Positions 7,181 to 13,626 of a stretch of DNA of 36,674 bases are shown piece by piece. The position numbers and the translations under genes were made by a program. The notes under the pieces are model-generated. The model was not told the DNA's origin and searched no databases. It saw only the letters and a list, made by a program, of their open reading frames with translations. Within the stretch, counting starts at the first letter, position 1. The number at the start of each line of letters is the position of its first letter. Origin of the DNA: Acidimicrobiia bacterium (GTDB lineage: Bacteria > Actinomycetota > Acidimicrobiia > Spongiisociales > UBA5794); NCBI GenBank assembly GCA_027036355.1, contig JALVQZ010000146.1, forward strand, positions 1 through 36,674, written 5' to 3'.

Positions 7181-7929
7181 CGCTGCACCTCCGTCAAGGG
7201 ACGTTCGATCTCCCGGGTCTCCGCGGTCGGCGGACCGCCCCCGACGTAGTACACGCTCGGGTCGGTCCCCAGCTCCTCCAGCAGCTGGAACCCTGCCCGC
7301 TCCCGCAGGTACGTCGACAACGGCCCTTCGGGGTCTTCCACGTCGCCGAAGTGGATGGCATGGACCGGGCACACCTCGGCGCATGCCGGTTCCAGGCCCT
7401 TCTCGACCCGGTGCACGCAGAACGTGCACTTCTCCATCACGCCGACCGAATGGGCACTGCCGGCGGTCATGCGCTGTTCGTCGCCCTGGGGTCGGTCCAG
7501 GTCCGGGTTCTTGTACGGCGGGATCACCCCGCCGGTGACCGCCTCGACCTCCGGATCGGTGAAATCGACGTCGTAGGCGGCGAACGCCTCGGTCGGAGTG
7601 CGCCAGTTGTAGTAGTTCACGCCGTACGGGCACGCCACCTCGCAGTACCGGCAACCGATACACCGATCGGCGTCGGTGAGGACGATGCCGTCGCCGCGAC
7701 GGAACCGGGCGCCCACGGGGCACACCTTGACGCACGGCGGGTTGTTGCAGTGCTGGCAGGGCCGGGGCATGAACGACATCTTCGTGTCGGGGAACTCCCC
7801 CGTCTCGGTCCTGAACACGTACATCCAGAACACCGCCTGGGGAGTGTTGTTCTCGATCTTGCAGGCCTCCATGCACGCCCGGCACCCTTGGCACCGATCG
7901 AGGTTGATGGCCATCGCGTATTTCGCCAT
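7177..7929 (-). CDS. Four-cluster [4Fe-4S] electron-transfer subunit (PsrB/DmsB-like)
   Basis: This encodes 250 residues with sixteen cysteines in four ferredoxin-like sets: CQGCRACMEAC near residue 13, CQHCNNPPCVKVCP near 57, CIGCRYCEVACP near 90, and CTFCVHRVEKGLEPACAEVCP near 160. This is the pattern of the B subunits of polysulfide, thiosulfate, tetrathionate, arsenate and DMSO reductases, which wire the molybdenum subunit to the quinone-reactive anchor. There is no signal of its own, so it should be exported with the catalytic subunit by the Tat system. It starts 3 nt after the catalytic-subunit stop and overlaps the NrfD start. Confidence 0.95.
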   Translation of the reverse strand: MAKYAMAINLDRCQGCRACMEACKIENNTPQAVFWMYVFRTETGEFPDTKMSFMPRPCQHCNNPPCVKVCPVGARFRRGDGIVLTDADRCIGCRYCEVACPYGVNYYNWRTPTEAFAAYDVDFTDPEVEAVTGGVIPPYKNPDLDRPQGDEQRMTAGSAHSVGVMEKCTFCVHRVEKGLEPACAEVCPVHAIHFGDVEDPEGPLSTYLRERAGFQLLEELGTDPSVYYVGGGPPTAETREIERPLTEVQR

Positions 7930-7932
7930 GCG

Positions 7933-10536
7933 TTATCCCTTCAGCACTCGAACCTTGACGTGGAACGACTGATCGGCCGTACAGACCATGTAGCCCTCAC
8001 CGGTGTAGAAGATCTCGTTGGGCGAGGGTCCGAGACCCTTGTTGCGCTCGGGACTCCACCCGCCGAAGTGGTGGGGCATGCCCACGACGTCGGGCCGGAA
8101 CGCCTCCGACAGGGCGACGACGGTACGGAGTTGCCGCGTCTCGCCCGTGAGGGCGTTGTGGGATTCGACGACGACCTCGTCGCCCTCGCCGACCCCGAGT
8201 CTGCGGGCGGTCTCGGGGTTCATGTCGAGTCGCTGCTTGCCGCTGAGCTCGGTGAGCAGCGGGATCATCGACGTTCTCGACTGCTTGTGGGTGACCAGGT
8301 GGTACGAGATCAGGGTCAGGTCGTACTCGGCGGGCGACTGCTCGAACGTCGGTGTCCGCCAGGTCGGGAACGCGGTGTAGTCCCGCCAGTAGACCTCGTC
8401 GGCGCCCAGCTCCTGCTGCTTGCGTTGAGCGACGAGCAGGCTCTCGCCGTAGAGCCGATGCAGCGCCCCTTTGAAGGGTGGATCCGTGGCGTAGCCGTAG
8501 CGCTTGGTCGCCGCGACCTCTCCCTTGATCCACACACCGTTCTTCTCGAAGTACTCGATCCCGCCTTCGAGCCCCTCCATCCGGGACCACCGGTCGAAGA
8601 TGTCGCGCACGTCGGGCTTCTCGTCGAGGGGCAAGGCGAACTCGTCCTCGAGGGGCAACGCCTTGTTGATCTGCGCGATGTAGCCGTCTTCTCCGTAGAG
8701 GACGCCGAGCTTCTCGCACAGGTCGATGTAGATCTCGATCTCCCCACGGCTGTCGAACAGCGGATCCATCACCGGGAGTCGCAGCGCCTTGCCGTCGATG
8801 TACTGGTCGGACGCCGAGGACGGCCCTTCGTACTTCTCCATGGTGGCCGTCGGCAGCACCACGTCGGCGAAGTAGTCGGCGGTCTCCGACAGCCATGGCG
8901 ACAGGACGGCGACGAACTCGAACTTGCCGTACGAGTCGAGGAAGTCCTTCTGCGACGGGAAGGCCGTCAGCGGGTTGACGTAGTGGAGGATGGCGACCTT
9001 CGGCAGCTTCTCCACCTCGTACTTGGCCGGGTCCTGCATGACCTTGGCGACGATCCCGGGGAACCCGGTGTTGATCGGGAAGAACTTCGAGTTCTTCAGC
9101 GTGAAGTCGTAGGGGCCCTCCTCGACCTTGAGGTTCTCGAACTTGGCGTAGTTCTTGTAGATCTTCCATGTGAAGTCCGACAGCTGTCCGCCGACGGCCC
9201 CGGGGGCGCCGACGAGCATCGAGACCATGGTCATCGCCCTCACGGTCTGGAAGCCCAGCTCCTGTTGGGCCATGTGGTACGCCATGATGCCCACCGGCCG
9301 GTAGGGGATCTCCACGCCGTCGACGACGATCGACGCGCCGATGTTGGCGTTCTCCCCGAACTCGGCGGCGATCTCACGGATATCGTCGGCCGGGATGCCG
9401 GTGATGTCGGACGCCCACTCGGGGGTATAGGGGTCGACGTGTTCGGTGAACAGCTGGAACGCCGGCTTGACCGGGACGCCGTCGACGTCGAACTCGCCCG
9501 TCAACGCGGGGTCCTGCGCTTCGGCATGCGGCACCGCCTGCCCGGTCGCCAGGTCCCACACGAGGGCCGGAGGCTGGTCACCTTCCTCGGCGTCGGCGGG
9601 AAGCTCACCGCGGACGATGAGGCCGTCGGGGCCGACGAGCTCGGGGGAGTTCGTGTACGTCTTGAGATACGGTTCGTCGAGGTGACCCAGCGCGATCAAC
9701 TCGCGGCACAGCGCCAACGCGAAGGCCATGTCGGTCGCCGGCTTGATCGGCACCCACTTGTCGGCGAAGGGCCCGGCCGATCGCAACCGTGGGTCGAGGT
9801 GGACGATCTTGAGCCCGTTCTTCTCCCGAGCGTCGAGCATCTGCTGGGGCCAGGTGATCCAGCAGGTCTTGTTCCCGCCGGCGTTGGTGATGTTCCAGCC
9901 CCACGAGAGGATGTACTTGGAGTGCTTGAAGTCGGGATGGAGAACGGCGTGGGTGCCGAGGGTGTACTCGAGCGCCCGGTACCCCGCGTCCGAGCAGTAT
10001 GCGCCGTGACCGAGCTTGGTGGCTCCGGTGGCCTTGACGAACGCCGTGTCGTAGAACACCTTGGCCTTCGATCGGCCCTTCTGCCAGAGGAAGAGCTTGG
10101 GGTCCTCTTCGAGGACGGGCTTGACCTTCGAGGCGATCAGCTCGAGGGCCTCGTCCCAGGTGGCGGCCCGGAACTCCCCTGGGCCTCCCTTACCGTTGGT
10201 GCGGATGAGGGGCGTCTTGACCCGCTGCGGATCGTAGACCGCGGCGATCTGGGCGACGCCCTTGGGGCAGAGGGTTCCCTTGTTCTTCGGATGGGCGTCG
10301 AGGCCCTCCAGCTTGACCACCCGGCCGTCGATACGGCGAGCCACGATGCCGCAGTCCTGCTTGCCGATCCAGCAGGTGGTGTTGACGAAGTCCTCCCGGA
10401 TCTGCTGGGCCAGCAGCAGTTTGTTCGTCGGCTCCACGGTCTCGAAACCGCCGAAGAGGAACCGCTTCGCCGCCAACGTCCCTCCGGCGACGGCAGCCGA
10501 GCCCTTGATGAACGTCCGCCGCGTGAGATCGACCAT
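7933..10536 (-). CDS. Tat-exported molybdopterin oxidoreductase, Cys-Mo type
   Basis: This is the 867-residue catalytic subunit of a DMSO-reductase-family complex. The N-terminus has a Tat signal, LTRRTFIKGSAAVAGG. The molybdenum ligand is predicted to be Cys181 (GHGAYCSD), as in polysulfide, thiosulfate, tetrathionate and arsenate reductases. The N-terminal cluster region has Cys55, Cys62 and Cys90, but the second Cys of the usual C-x2-C-x3-C is Gly58. The start is the ATG with an ideal AGGAGG about 5 nt upstream; an in-frame ATG at 10590 is an alternative. The gene order A-B-C-small protein-TorD resembles arrABCD, and the flanking ars genes and arsenic-type ArsR favour an arsenic oxyanion. 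Sulfur compounds are the main alternative, since sequence alone cannot decide. Confidence 0.9.
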   Translation of the reverse strand: MVDLTRRTFIKGSAAVAGGTLAAKRFLFGGFETVEPTNKLLLAQQIREDFVNTTCWIGKQDCGIVARRIDGRVVKLEGLDAHPKNKGTLCPKGVAQIAAVYDPQRVKTPLIRTNGKGGPGEFRAATWDEALELIASKVKPVLEEDPKLFLWQKGRSKAKVFYDTAFVKATGATKLGHGAYCSDAGYRALEYTLGTHAVLHPDFKHSKYILSWGWNITNAGGNKTCWITWPQQMLDAREKNGLKIVHLDPRLRSAGPFADKWVPIKPATDMAFALALCRELIALGHLDEPYLKTYTNSPELVGPDGLIVRGELPADAEEGDQPPALVWDLATGQAVPHAEAQDPALTGEFDVDGVPVKPAFQLFTEHVDPYTPEWASDITGIPADDIREIAAEFGENANIGASIVVDGVEIPYRPVGIMAYHMAQQELGFQTVRAMTMVSMLVGAPGAVGGQLSDFTWKIYKNYAKFENLKVEEGPYDFTLKNSKFFPINTGFPGIVAKVMQDPAKYEVEKLPKVAILHYVNPLTAFPSQKDFLDSYGKFEFVAVLSPWLSETADYFADVVLPTATMEKYEGPSSASDQYIDGKALRLPVMDPLFDSRGEIEIYIDLCEKLGVLYGEDGYIAQINKALPLEDEFALPLDEKPDVRDIFDRWSRMEGLEGGIEYFEKNGVWIKGEVAATKRYGYATDPPFKGALHRLYGESLLVAQRKQQELGADEVYWRDYTAFPTWRTPTFEQSPAEYDLTLISYHLVTHKQSRTSMIPLLTELSGKQRLDMNPETARRLGVGEGDEVVVESHNALTGETRQLRTVVALSEAFRPDVVGMPHHFGGWSPERNKGLGPSPNEIFYTGEGYMVCTADQSFHVKVRVLKG

Positions 10537-10573
10537 CGAATCCTCCTGGTAGCAGATAGCTACGGGTATCGTC

Positions 10574-10587
10574 GATGAACGATGAAC
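10574..10587. repeat. Tandem 7-bp direct repeat GATGAAC x2
   Basis: There are two adjacent copies of GATGAAC (10574-10580 and 10581-10587), 38 bp upstream of the molybdoenzyme ATG. The half-site ATGAA/TTCAT resembles ArsR half-sites in other bacteria, so it may be an operator. Evidence is limited to the repeat itself. Confidence 0.3.
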
Positions 10588-10594
10588 CATGCGA

Positions 10595-10653
10595 CTAGGG
10601 CCTTCCGGCCCGATCGGTCCGGACCCGCGACCGATAGGGCCCTTCGGCCCTAG
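10595..10653. promoter_or_regulatory. 59-bp imperfect inverted repeat in divergent promoter region
   Basis: All arms share a single centre at 10624. CTAGGGCC (10595-10602) pairs with GGCCCTAG (10646-10653), GGCCC (10607-10611) with GGGCC (10637-10641), and ATCGGTC (10613-10619) with GACCGAT (10629-10635). In total 21 of 29 positions are symmetric. Each half can alternatively fold as a short hairpin, GGGCC-TTCC-GGCCC on the left and TAGGGCC-CTTC-GGCCCTA on the right. The right edge overlaps the -10 box of the arsR transcript. It may be an extended operator for the ArsR protein or a switchable RNA structure. Confidence 0.6.
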
Positions 10654-10656
10654 GCT
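10651..10656 (+). promoter_or_regulatory. -10 hexamer TAGGCT upstream of uORF/arsR
   Basis: TAGGCT ends 7 nt before an ATG at 10664, the leaderless spacing seen elsewhere in the window. It overlaps the right arm of the 59-bp inverted repeat. No clear -35 box is visible. Confidence 0.4.
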
Positions 10657-10663
10657 CGACCGC

Positions 10664-10696
10664 ATGGTCCGCATCGAGCGACGGAGCGAGACATGA
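10664..10696 (+). CDS. 10-codon leader ORF coupled to arsR
   Basis: An ATG-initiated reading frame encodes MVRIERRSET and ends at a TGA that overlaps the arsR ATG by 4 nt (ATGA). Its start lies 7 nt after a TAGGCT hexamer, so it could be the true leaderless start of the transcript, with arsR translated by termination-reinitiation. The arsR gene has no good Shine-Dalgarno sequence of its own, which fits. Chance occurrence cannot be excluded for so short a frame. Confidence 0.4.
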   Translation: MVRIERRSET

Positions 10697-11049
10697 CCAC
10701 CACGACACCGCCGAACTGTTGCGCAGAGCCGGCGCCCGAGCGTCCCTTCGACGAGATCGAACTGGCGTCGATCGCCAAGGCACTGGCGCATCCCGCCCGG
10801 ATCGCCATCCTCCAGGCGTTCACCGAATGCCGTCCGCACACCGCCGGCGAGGTGGTGGCCGGTCTCGATCTGGCCCAGTCCACCGTGTCCGAGCACCTGC
10901 GGATCCTGCGCGAGGCGGGGCTCCTGTCGGCGACCCCCGATCCGCCCCGTACCTGGTACTGCATCCGCCGGCCGGTCCTCGAGCAGTTCGCCGCCCAGAT
11001 GAAGGACATCATCGACGGTCAGCTCCACGCGATGGACGCCGCCGAATAG
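10693..11049 (+). CDS. ArsR-family repressor with CC...C metal site
   Basis: This is a winged-helix ArsR-family repressor of 118 residues. The fold is visible as IAKALAHPARIAILQAF (27-43), the recognition helix STVSEHLRILREAGLL and the wing DPPRTWYCI. Vicinal Cys9-Cys10 near the N-terminus plus Cys46 reproduce the layout of the Corynebacterium glutamicum arsenic sensor (Cys15, Cys16, Cys55), so As(III) binding is plausible. The gene is divergent from the molybdoenzyme operon across a 156-bp region containing a 59-bp inverted repeat, and probably controls both directions. Its ATG overlaps the stop of a possible 10-codon leader frame. There is no strong ribosome binding site. Confidence 0.9.
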   Translation: MTTTTPPNCCAEPAPERPFDEIELASIAKALAHPARIAILQAFTECRPHTAGEVVAGLDLAQSTVSEHLRILREAGLLSATPDPPRTWYCIRRPVLEQFAAQMKDIIDGQLHAMDAAE

Positions 11050-11142
11050 CCGTTACGAGATCTTTACACGGCCACCGATACGGCCTTGACGCGGCTCGGG
11101 TTCACTACGACCTGTAGGAACCCCACACAAGGAGTCTGCGAG

Positions 11143-11358
11143 ATGATGTACGGATGGTGGGCCCCCTTCGGAGGCCTGATGATGTTCGCCTTCTTCGCCC
11201 TGATCGTCTGGCTGATCGTCGCCGCGGTCCGGCCGGACCGAGAGGCCCAGACGAGCGGACGGACCGCCCTCGACGTCCTCGATGCCCGGTTCGCCCGCGG
11301 TGAGATCGACGACGAGGAGTACCGGACCCGCAGGTCGGTCATCGAAGGGAGCATCTGA
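11143..11358 (+). CDS. Small SHOCT-domain membrane protein
   Basis: This encodes 71 residues: a short N-terminus (MMYGWWAPFGG), one transmembrane helix at about 12-28 (LMMFAFFALIVWLIVAA), and a C-terminal SHOCT-type segment at about 40-68 with LDARFARGEIDDEEYRTRR. SHOCT segments are short oligomerisation or docking modules of uncertain function, common in small actinobacterial membrane proteins. The ATG at 11143 is chosen for its AAGGAG ribosome binding site. The stop shares one base with the ATG of the downstream Met-rich secreted protein, so the two are coupled. The cluster continues with a two-component system, suggesting an envelope metal-stress role. Confidence 0.85.
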   Translation: MMYGWWAPFGGLMMFAFFALIVWLIVAAVRPDREAQTSGRTALDVLDARFARGEIDDEEYRTRRSVIEGSI

Positions 11359-11693
11359 TGGTGAAGAAGACCTTGGCCGTCGCGGCCCTCGCCGCGGCGC
11401 TCCTGGCCGGCACGTCGGCGGCCCTGGCCTCGCCGGGCAACGACGACGCTGCCGCCCCGGCCGATCACTGGAGCGAGATGGCGACCGAGATGGGCGACGA
11501 GTGGCCCTCGATGGTCGCGCACATGCAGGAACGGCTCGGCGACGCCTTCCCCCAGATGGTGGCCCAGATGCAGGCCACCGAAGCCCACATGGACTCCATG
11601 GGGATGGGCTCTATGGGGATGGGCTCCATGGGGATGGGCTGGGACATGGAGGGTTCCTCCATGGGCTCCATGGGCACCTGGATGGACCGCTGA
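11358..11693 (+). CDS. Secreted methionine-rich protein, putative soft-metal binder
   Basis: This encodes 111 residues with a Sec signal peptide (KK, then a hydrophobic stretch to residue 23; cleavage probably near LASPG). The mature part has about seventeen methionines and several histidines. Its C-terminal half is built of MGMGS repeats, encoded by three exact-phase 15-nt units (11598-11642), followed by SMGSMGTWMD. No Cys is present. Met clusters of this kind bind Cu(I) or Ag(I) in periplasmic copper proteins, so metal sequestration outside the membrane is the favoured guess. It is coupled to the SHOCT gene and followed by a hairpin and then a two-component system. The sensor kinase of that system has a similar MGSMMD motif in its outer loop. 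No established family was recognised. Confidence 0.8.
   Translation: MVKKTLAVAALAAALLAGTSAALASPGNDDAAAPADHWSEMATEMGDEWPSMVAHMQERLGDAFPQMVAQMQATEAHMDSMGMGSMGMGSMGMGWDMEGSSMGSMGTWMDR
11598..11642 (+). repeat. 15-nt tandem repeat x3 in the Met-rich gene
   Basis: Three copies of ATGGGGATGGGC plus a variable triplet (TCT, TCC, TGG) begin at 11598, 11613 and 11628. They encode MGMGS, MGMGS and MGMGW in frame. Units of 15 nt would allow copy-number changes without frameshift. Confidence 0.85.
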
Positions 11694-11700
11694 GGCCGGC

Positions 11701-11733
11701 CCACGATCGTGGCGGGGACCTGCGGGTCCCCGC
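11701..11733 (+). terminator. Palindrome followed by a GC-rich hairpin
   Basis: CCACGATCGTGG (11701-11712) is a perfect 12-bp palindrome. It is followed by a 9-bp stem, GCGGGGACC (11712-11720) with GGTCCCCGC (11725-11733), and a 4-nt loop. Only a weak T-tract (TACCTTT) follows. It probably terminates or attenuates the Met-rich transcript before the response regulator gene; the palindrome could be a regulator site. Confidence 0.55.
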
Positions 11734-11762
11734 TACCTTTGTGCACCCGACACCGAGACGCC

Positions 11763-12455
11763 ATGCCCGGCCCCCGCATCCTCCTCGCCGACGACGAACG
11801 TGAGCTTCGCGACATGCTCACGGCCTACCTCCAAGCCGAGGGCTTCGAGGTGATCGAGGCGACCGACGGTCGAGCCGCCCTCGAGGCAGCCCGACGAGAG
11901 GAACCCGACCTCATCCTCCTCGACGTCGGAATGCCCGAGATGGACGGCTTCGAGGTCCTCGGCGAGCTTCGACGCCGCTCCAGCGTGCCGGTGATCATGC
12001 TCACCGCCCGCGCCGAGGAGGTGGACCGGGTCGTGGGACTCACCGTGGGCGCCGACGACTACGTCACCAAGCCCTTCAGCCCCCGGGAGCTGGTGGCCCG
12101 CATCAAGGCGGTCCTCCGCAGAGGACGCATGGCCGCCGAGGAGGACCGCCCTCTGCGGTTCCCGGGCCTCACCATCGACATCGCCGCCCACGAGGTCGTC
12201 AAGGACGGCGAACCGGTCGAGCTGACGACCCTCGAGTTCGATCTCCTCGTCGCCCTCGCGTCGTCGCCGGGTCGGGTGTTGAGCCGGGACCACCTGATGG
12301 AACGCGTGTGGGGATGGGACTTCGTCGGCGTCGATCGCGTCGTCGACGTCCACATCTCGAACCTGCGCCGCATCCTGGACGACGACCCCTCCGATCCCCG
12401 CTACATCGCCACCGTCCGCGGCGTGGGGTACAAGTTCATCGCCGAGCCGCTGTGA
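11763..12455 (+). CDS. OmpR/PhoB-family response regulator
   Basis: This encodes 230 residues with a receiver domain (about 5-118) and a winged-helix transcription domain (about 135-228). The acidic pocket is Asp10-Asp11, the phosphoacceptor is Asp54 (LILLDVGMPEMDG), and the conserved Lys is in VTKPFSPRELVARI. The C-terminal domain has ELTTLEFDLL, the recognition region RVVDVHISNLRRIL and the wing TVRGVGYKF. The ATG at 11763 begins the receiver fold; an upstream extension would add no conserved sequence. Its stop overlaps the GTG of the sensor kinase, so they are a cognate pair. Likely targets include the Met-rich protein operon upstream. The 12-bp palindrome at 11701 is a candidate site. Confidence 0.95.
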   Translation: MPGPRILLADDERELRDMLTAYLQAEGFEVIEATDGRAALEAARREEPDLILLDVGMPEMDGFEVLGELRRRSSVPVIMLTARAEEVDRVVGLTVGADDYVTKPFSPRELVARIKAVLRRGRMAAEEDRPLRFPGLTIDIAAHEVVKDGEPVELTTLEFDLLVALASSPGRVLSRDHLMERVWGWDFVGVDRVVDVHISNLRRILDDDPSDPRYIATVRGVGYKFIAEPL

Positions 12456-13567
12456 GACGTCTCCTGTCGACCCTCCGAGCCCGGCTGGTGATCTCTCATC
12501 TGTCGGCCGTGTTCCTCGGGGTGCTGACCACGATCCTCGTCACCGAACCGCTGACCCAGCGGTTCTTCCGAGATCACACCATGGACTCCGGGTTCGAGGG
12601 GATGATGGGCGGTGGCACGATGGGATCGATGATGGATCGGCTCCAGGACAACCTCGCGGCATCGTTCCGGTCGGCCCTCCTGGTGGCTTTCGCCGCTGCC
12701 GCGGTCACCGCCGTGATCGCCAGCATCGTGGCCGCCCGCCGCATCGCCCAACCGATCGAACAGATGAGCGAAGCCACCCTCGAGCTCGCCGAAGGCAACT
12801 ACGACCGGCGCGTGCCGGTGCCCGACGTGGTCGAACTGGCGACGCTGGCCGAGAGCGTCAACACCCTCGCTCGCTCCCTTGCCGAGACCGAGGAACGCCG
12901 GCTCCGGCTCATCAACGAGGTCGCCCACGAGCTGCGAACGCCCCTGACGACGATCGAGGGGTACATGGAGGGCCTCCTCGACGGCGTGTTCCAACCCTCC
13001 GACCAGATCTTCGGCGCCACCGCACGCGAAGCGGCGAGGCTCAAGCGTCTCGCCGCCGATCTCAGCCTCCTGTCGCGGGCAGACGAGGACGCGCTCGAGC
13101 TCCGTTTCGAGCCGGTCGACCTTGCCGCCGTCGTCGCCGACGTCGCCGGATCGCTCCGGCCCCTGTTCGTGGCCAGGGACATCTCGCTGTCGGTCGACGG
13201 CGCCGACGCCCCGATCACGGTGCGCGGGGACCGGGATCGTCTCGCCCAGGTCTTCACGAACATCATCGGCAACGCCGTGTCCTACACCGATCCGGGGGGA
13301 CGAGTCGAGGTCCGCGTCGACGTCGACCCCGACAACGCCGTGGTCACGATCGCCGACACGGGCAAGGGGATCGCTCCCGACGAACTCGAGCGGATCTTCG
13401 AGCGGTTCCATCGGGTCGACCCGAACCTCCCGGGAGGCACGGGGGTCGGGCTGACGGTCGCCCGGAGCCTCGTCCGTCGCCACGGGGGAGAGGTCGTGGC
13501 CCACTCGGACGGACCCGGGACCGGGTCGCGCTTCGTCGTCTCCCTGCCGAGGGATAGATCGTCGTAA
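12452..13567 (+). CDS. Sensor histidine kinase with Met-rich sensor loop
   Basis: This is a 371-residue membrane kinase. TM1 is about 12-31, an extracytoplasmic loop spans about 32-72, TM2 about 73-95, and HAMP about 96-148. The HisKA motif EVAHELRTPLTT has phosphoacceptor His159, and the ATPase domain shows FTNIIGNAVSY (N box), IADTGKGIAPDELERIFERF (G1/F) and GGTGVGLTVARSLV (G2). The loop is short and contains His42 and six methionines at 44, 51, 52, 57, 60 and 61 in MMGGGTMGSMMD. This suggests direct sensing of Cu(I), Ag(I) or a similar soft metal, which is inference. The GTG overlaps the regulator stop (GTGA). An architecture of short loop plus HAMP is typical of CusS/CutS-like sensors. 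Confidence 0.94.
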   Translation: MRRLLSTLRARLVISHLSAVFLGVLTTILVTEPLTQRFFRDHTMDSGFEGMMGGGTMGSMMDRLQDNLAASFRSALLVAFAAAAVTAVIASIVAARRIAQPIEQMSEATLELAEGNYDRRVPVPDVVELATLAESVNTLARSLAETEERRLRLINEVAHELRTPLTTIEGYMEGLLDGVFQPSDQIFGATAREAARLKRLAADLSLLSRADEDALELRFEPVDLAAVVADVAGSLRPLFVARDISLSVDGADAPITVRGDRDRLAQVFTNIIGNAVSYTDPGGRVEVRVDVDPDNAVVTIADTGKGIAPDELERIFERFHRVDPNLPGGTGVGLTVARSLVRRHGGEVVAHSDGPGTGSRFVVSLPRDRSS

Positions 13568-13626
13568 ATGCGACACTTCGGCAACGGGGGTCCCCGCGGC
13601 CGTCGTTGCTGCGTCGAGGAGGAACG

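Noticed and set aside
7156-10578. 1140-codon plus-strand frame opposite the molybdoenzyme and ferredoxin genes
   Set aside because: The minus-strand proteins carry complete catalytic motifs, a Tat signal and RBS; the plus-strand product has no recognisable domain.
11050-11142. Promoter for the SHOCT gene using TTGACG at 11086
   Set aside because: A -35-like TTGACG is present but no -10 box at a usable distance could be identified, so it is not listed as a feature.
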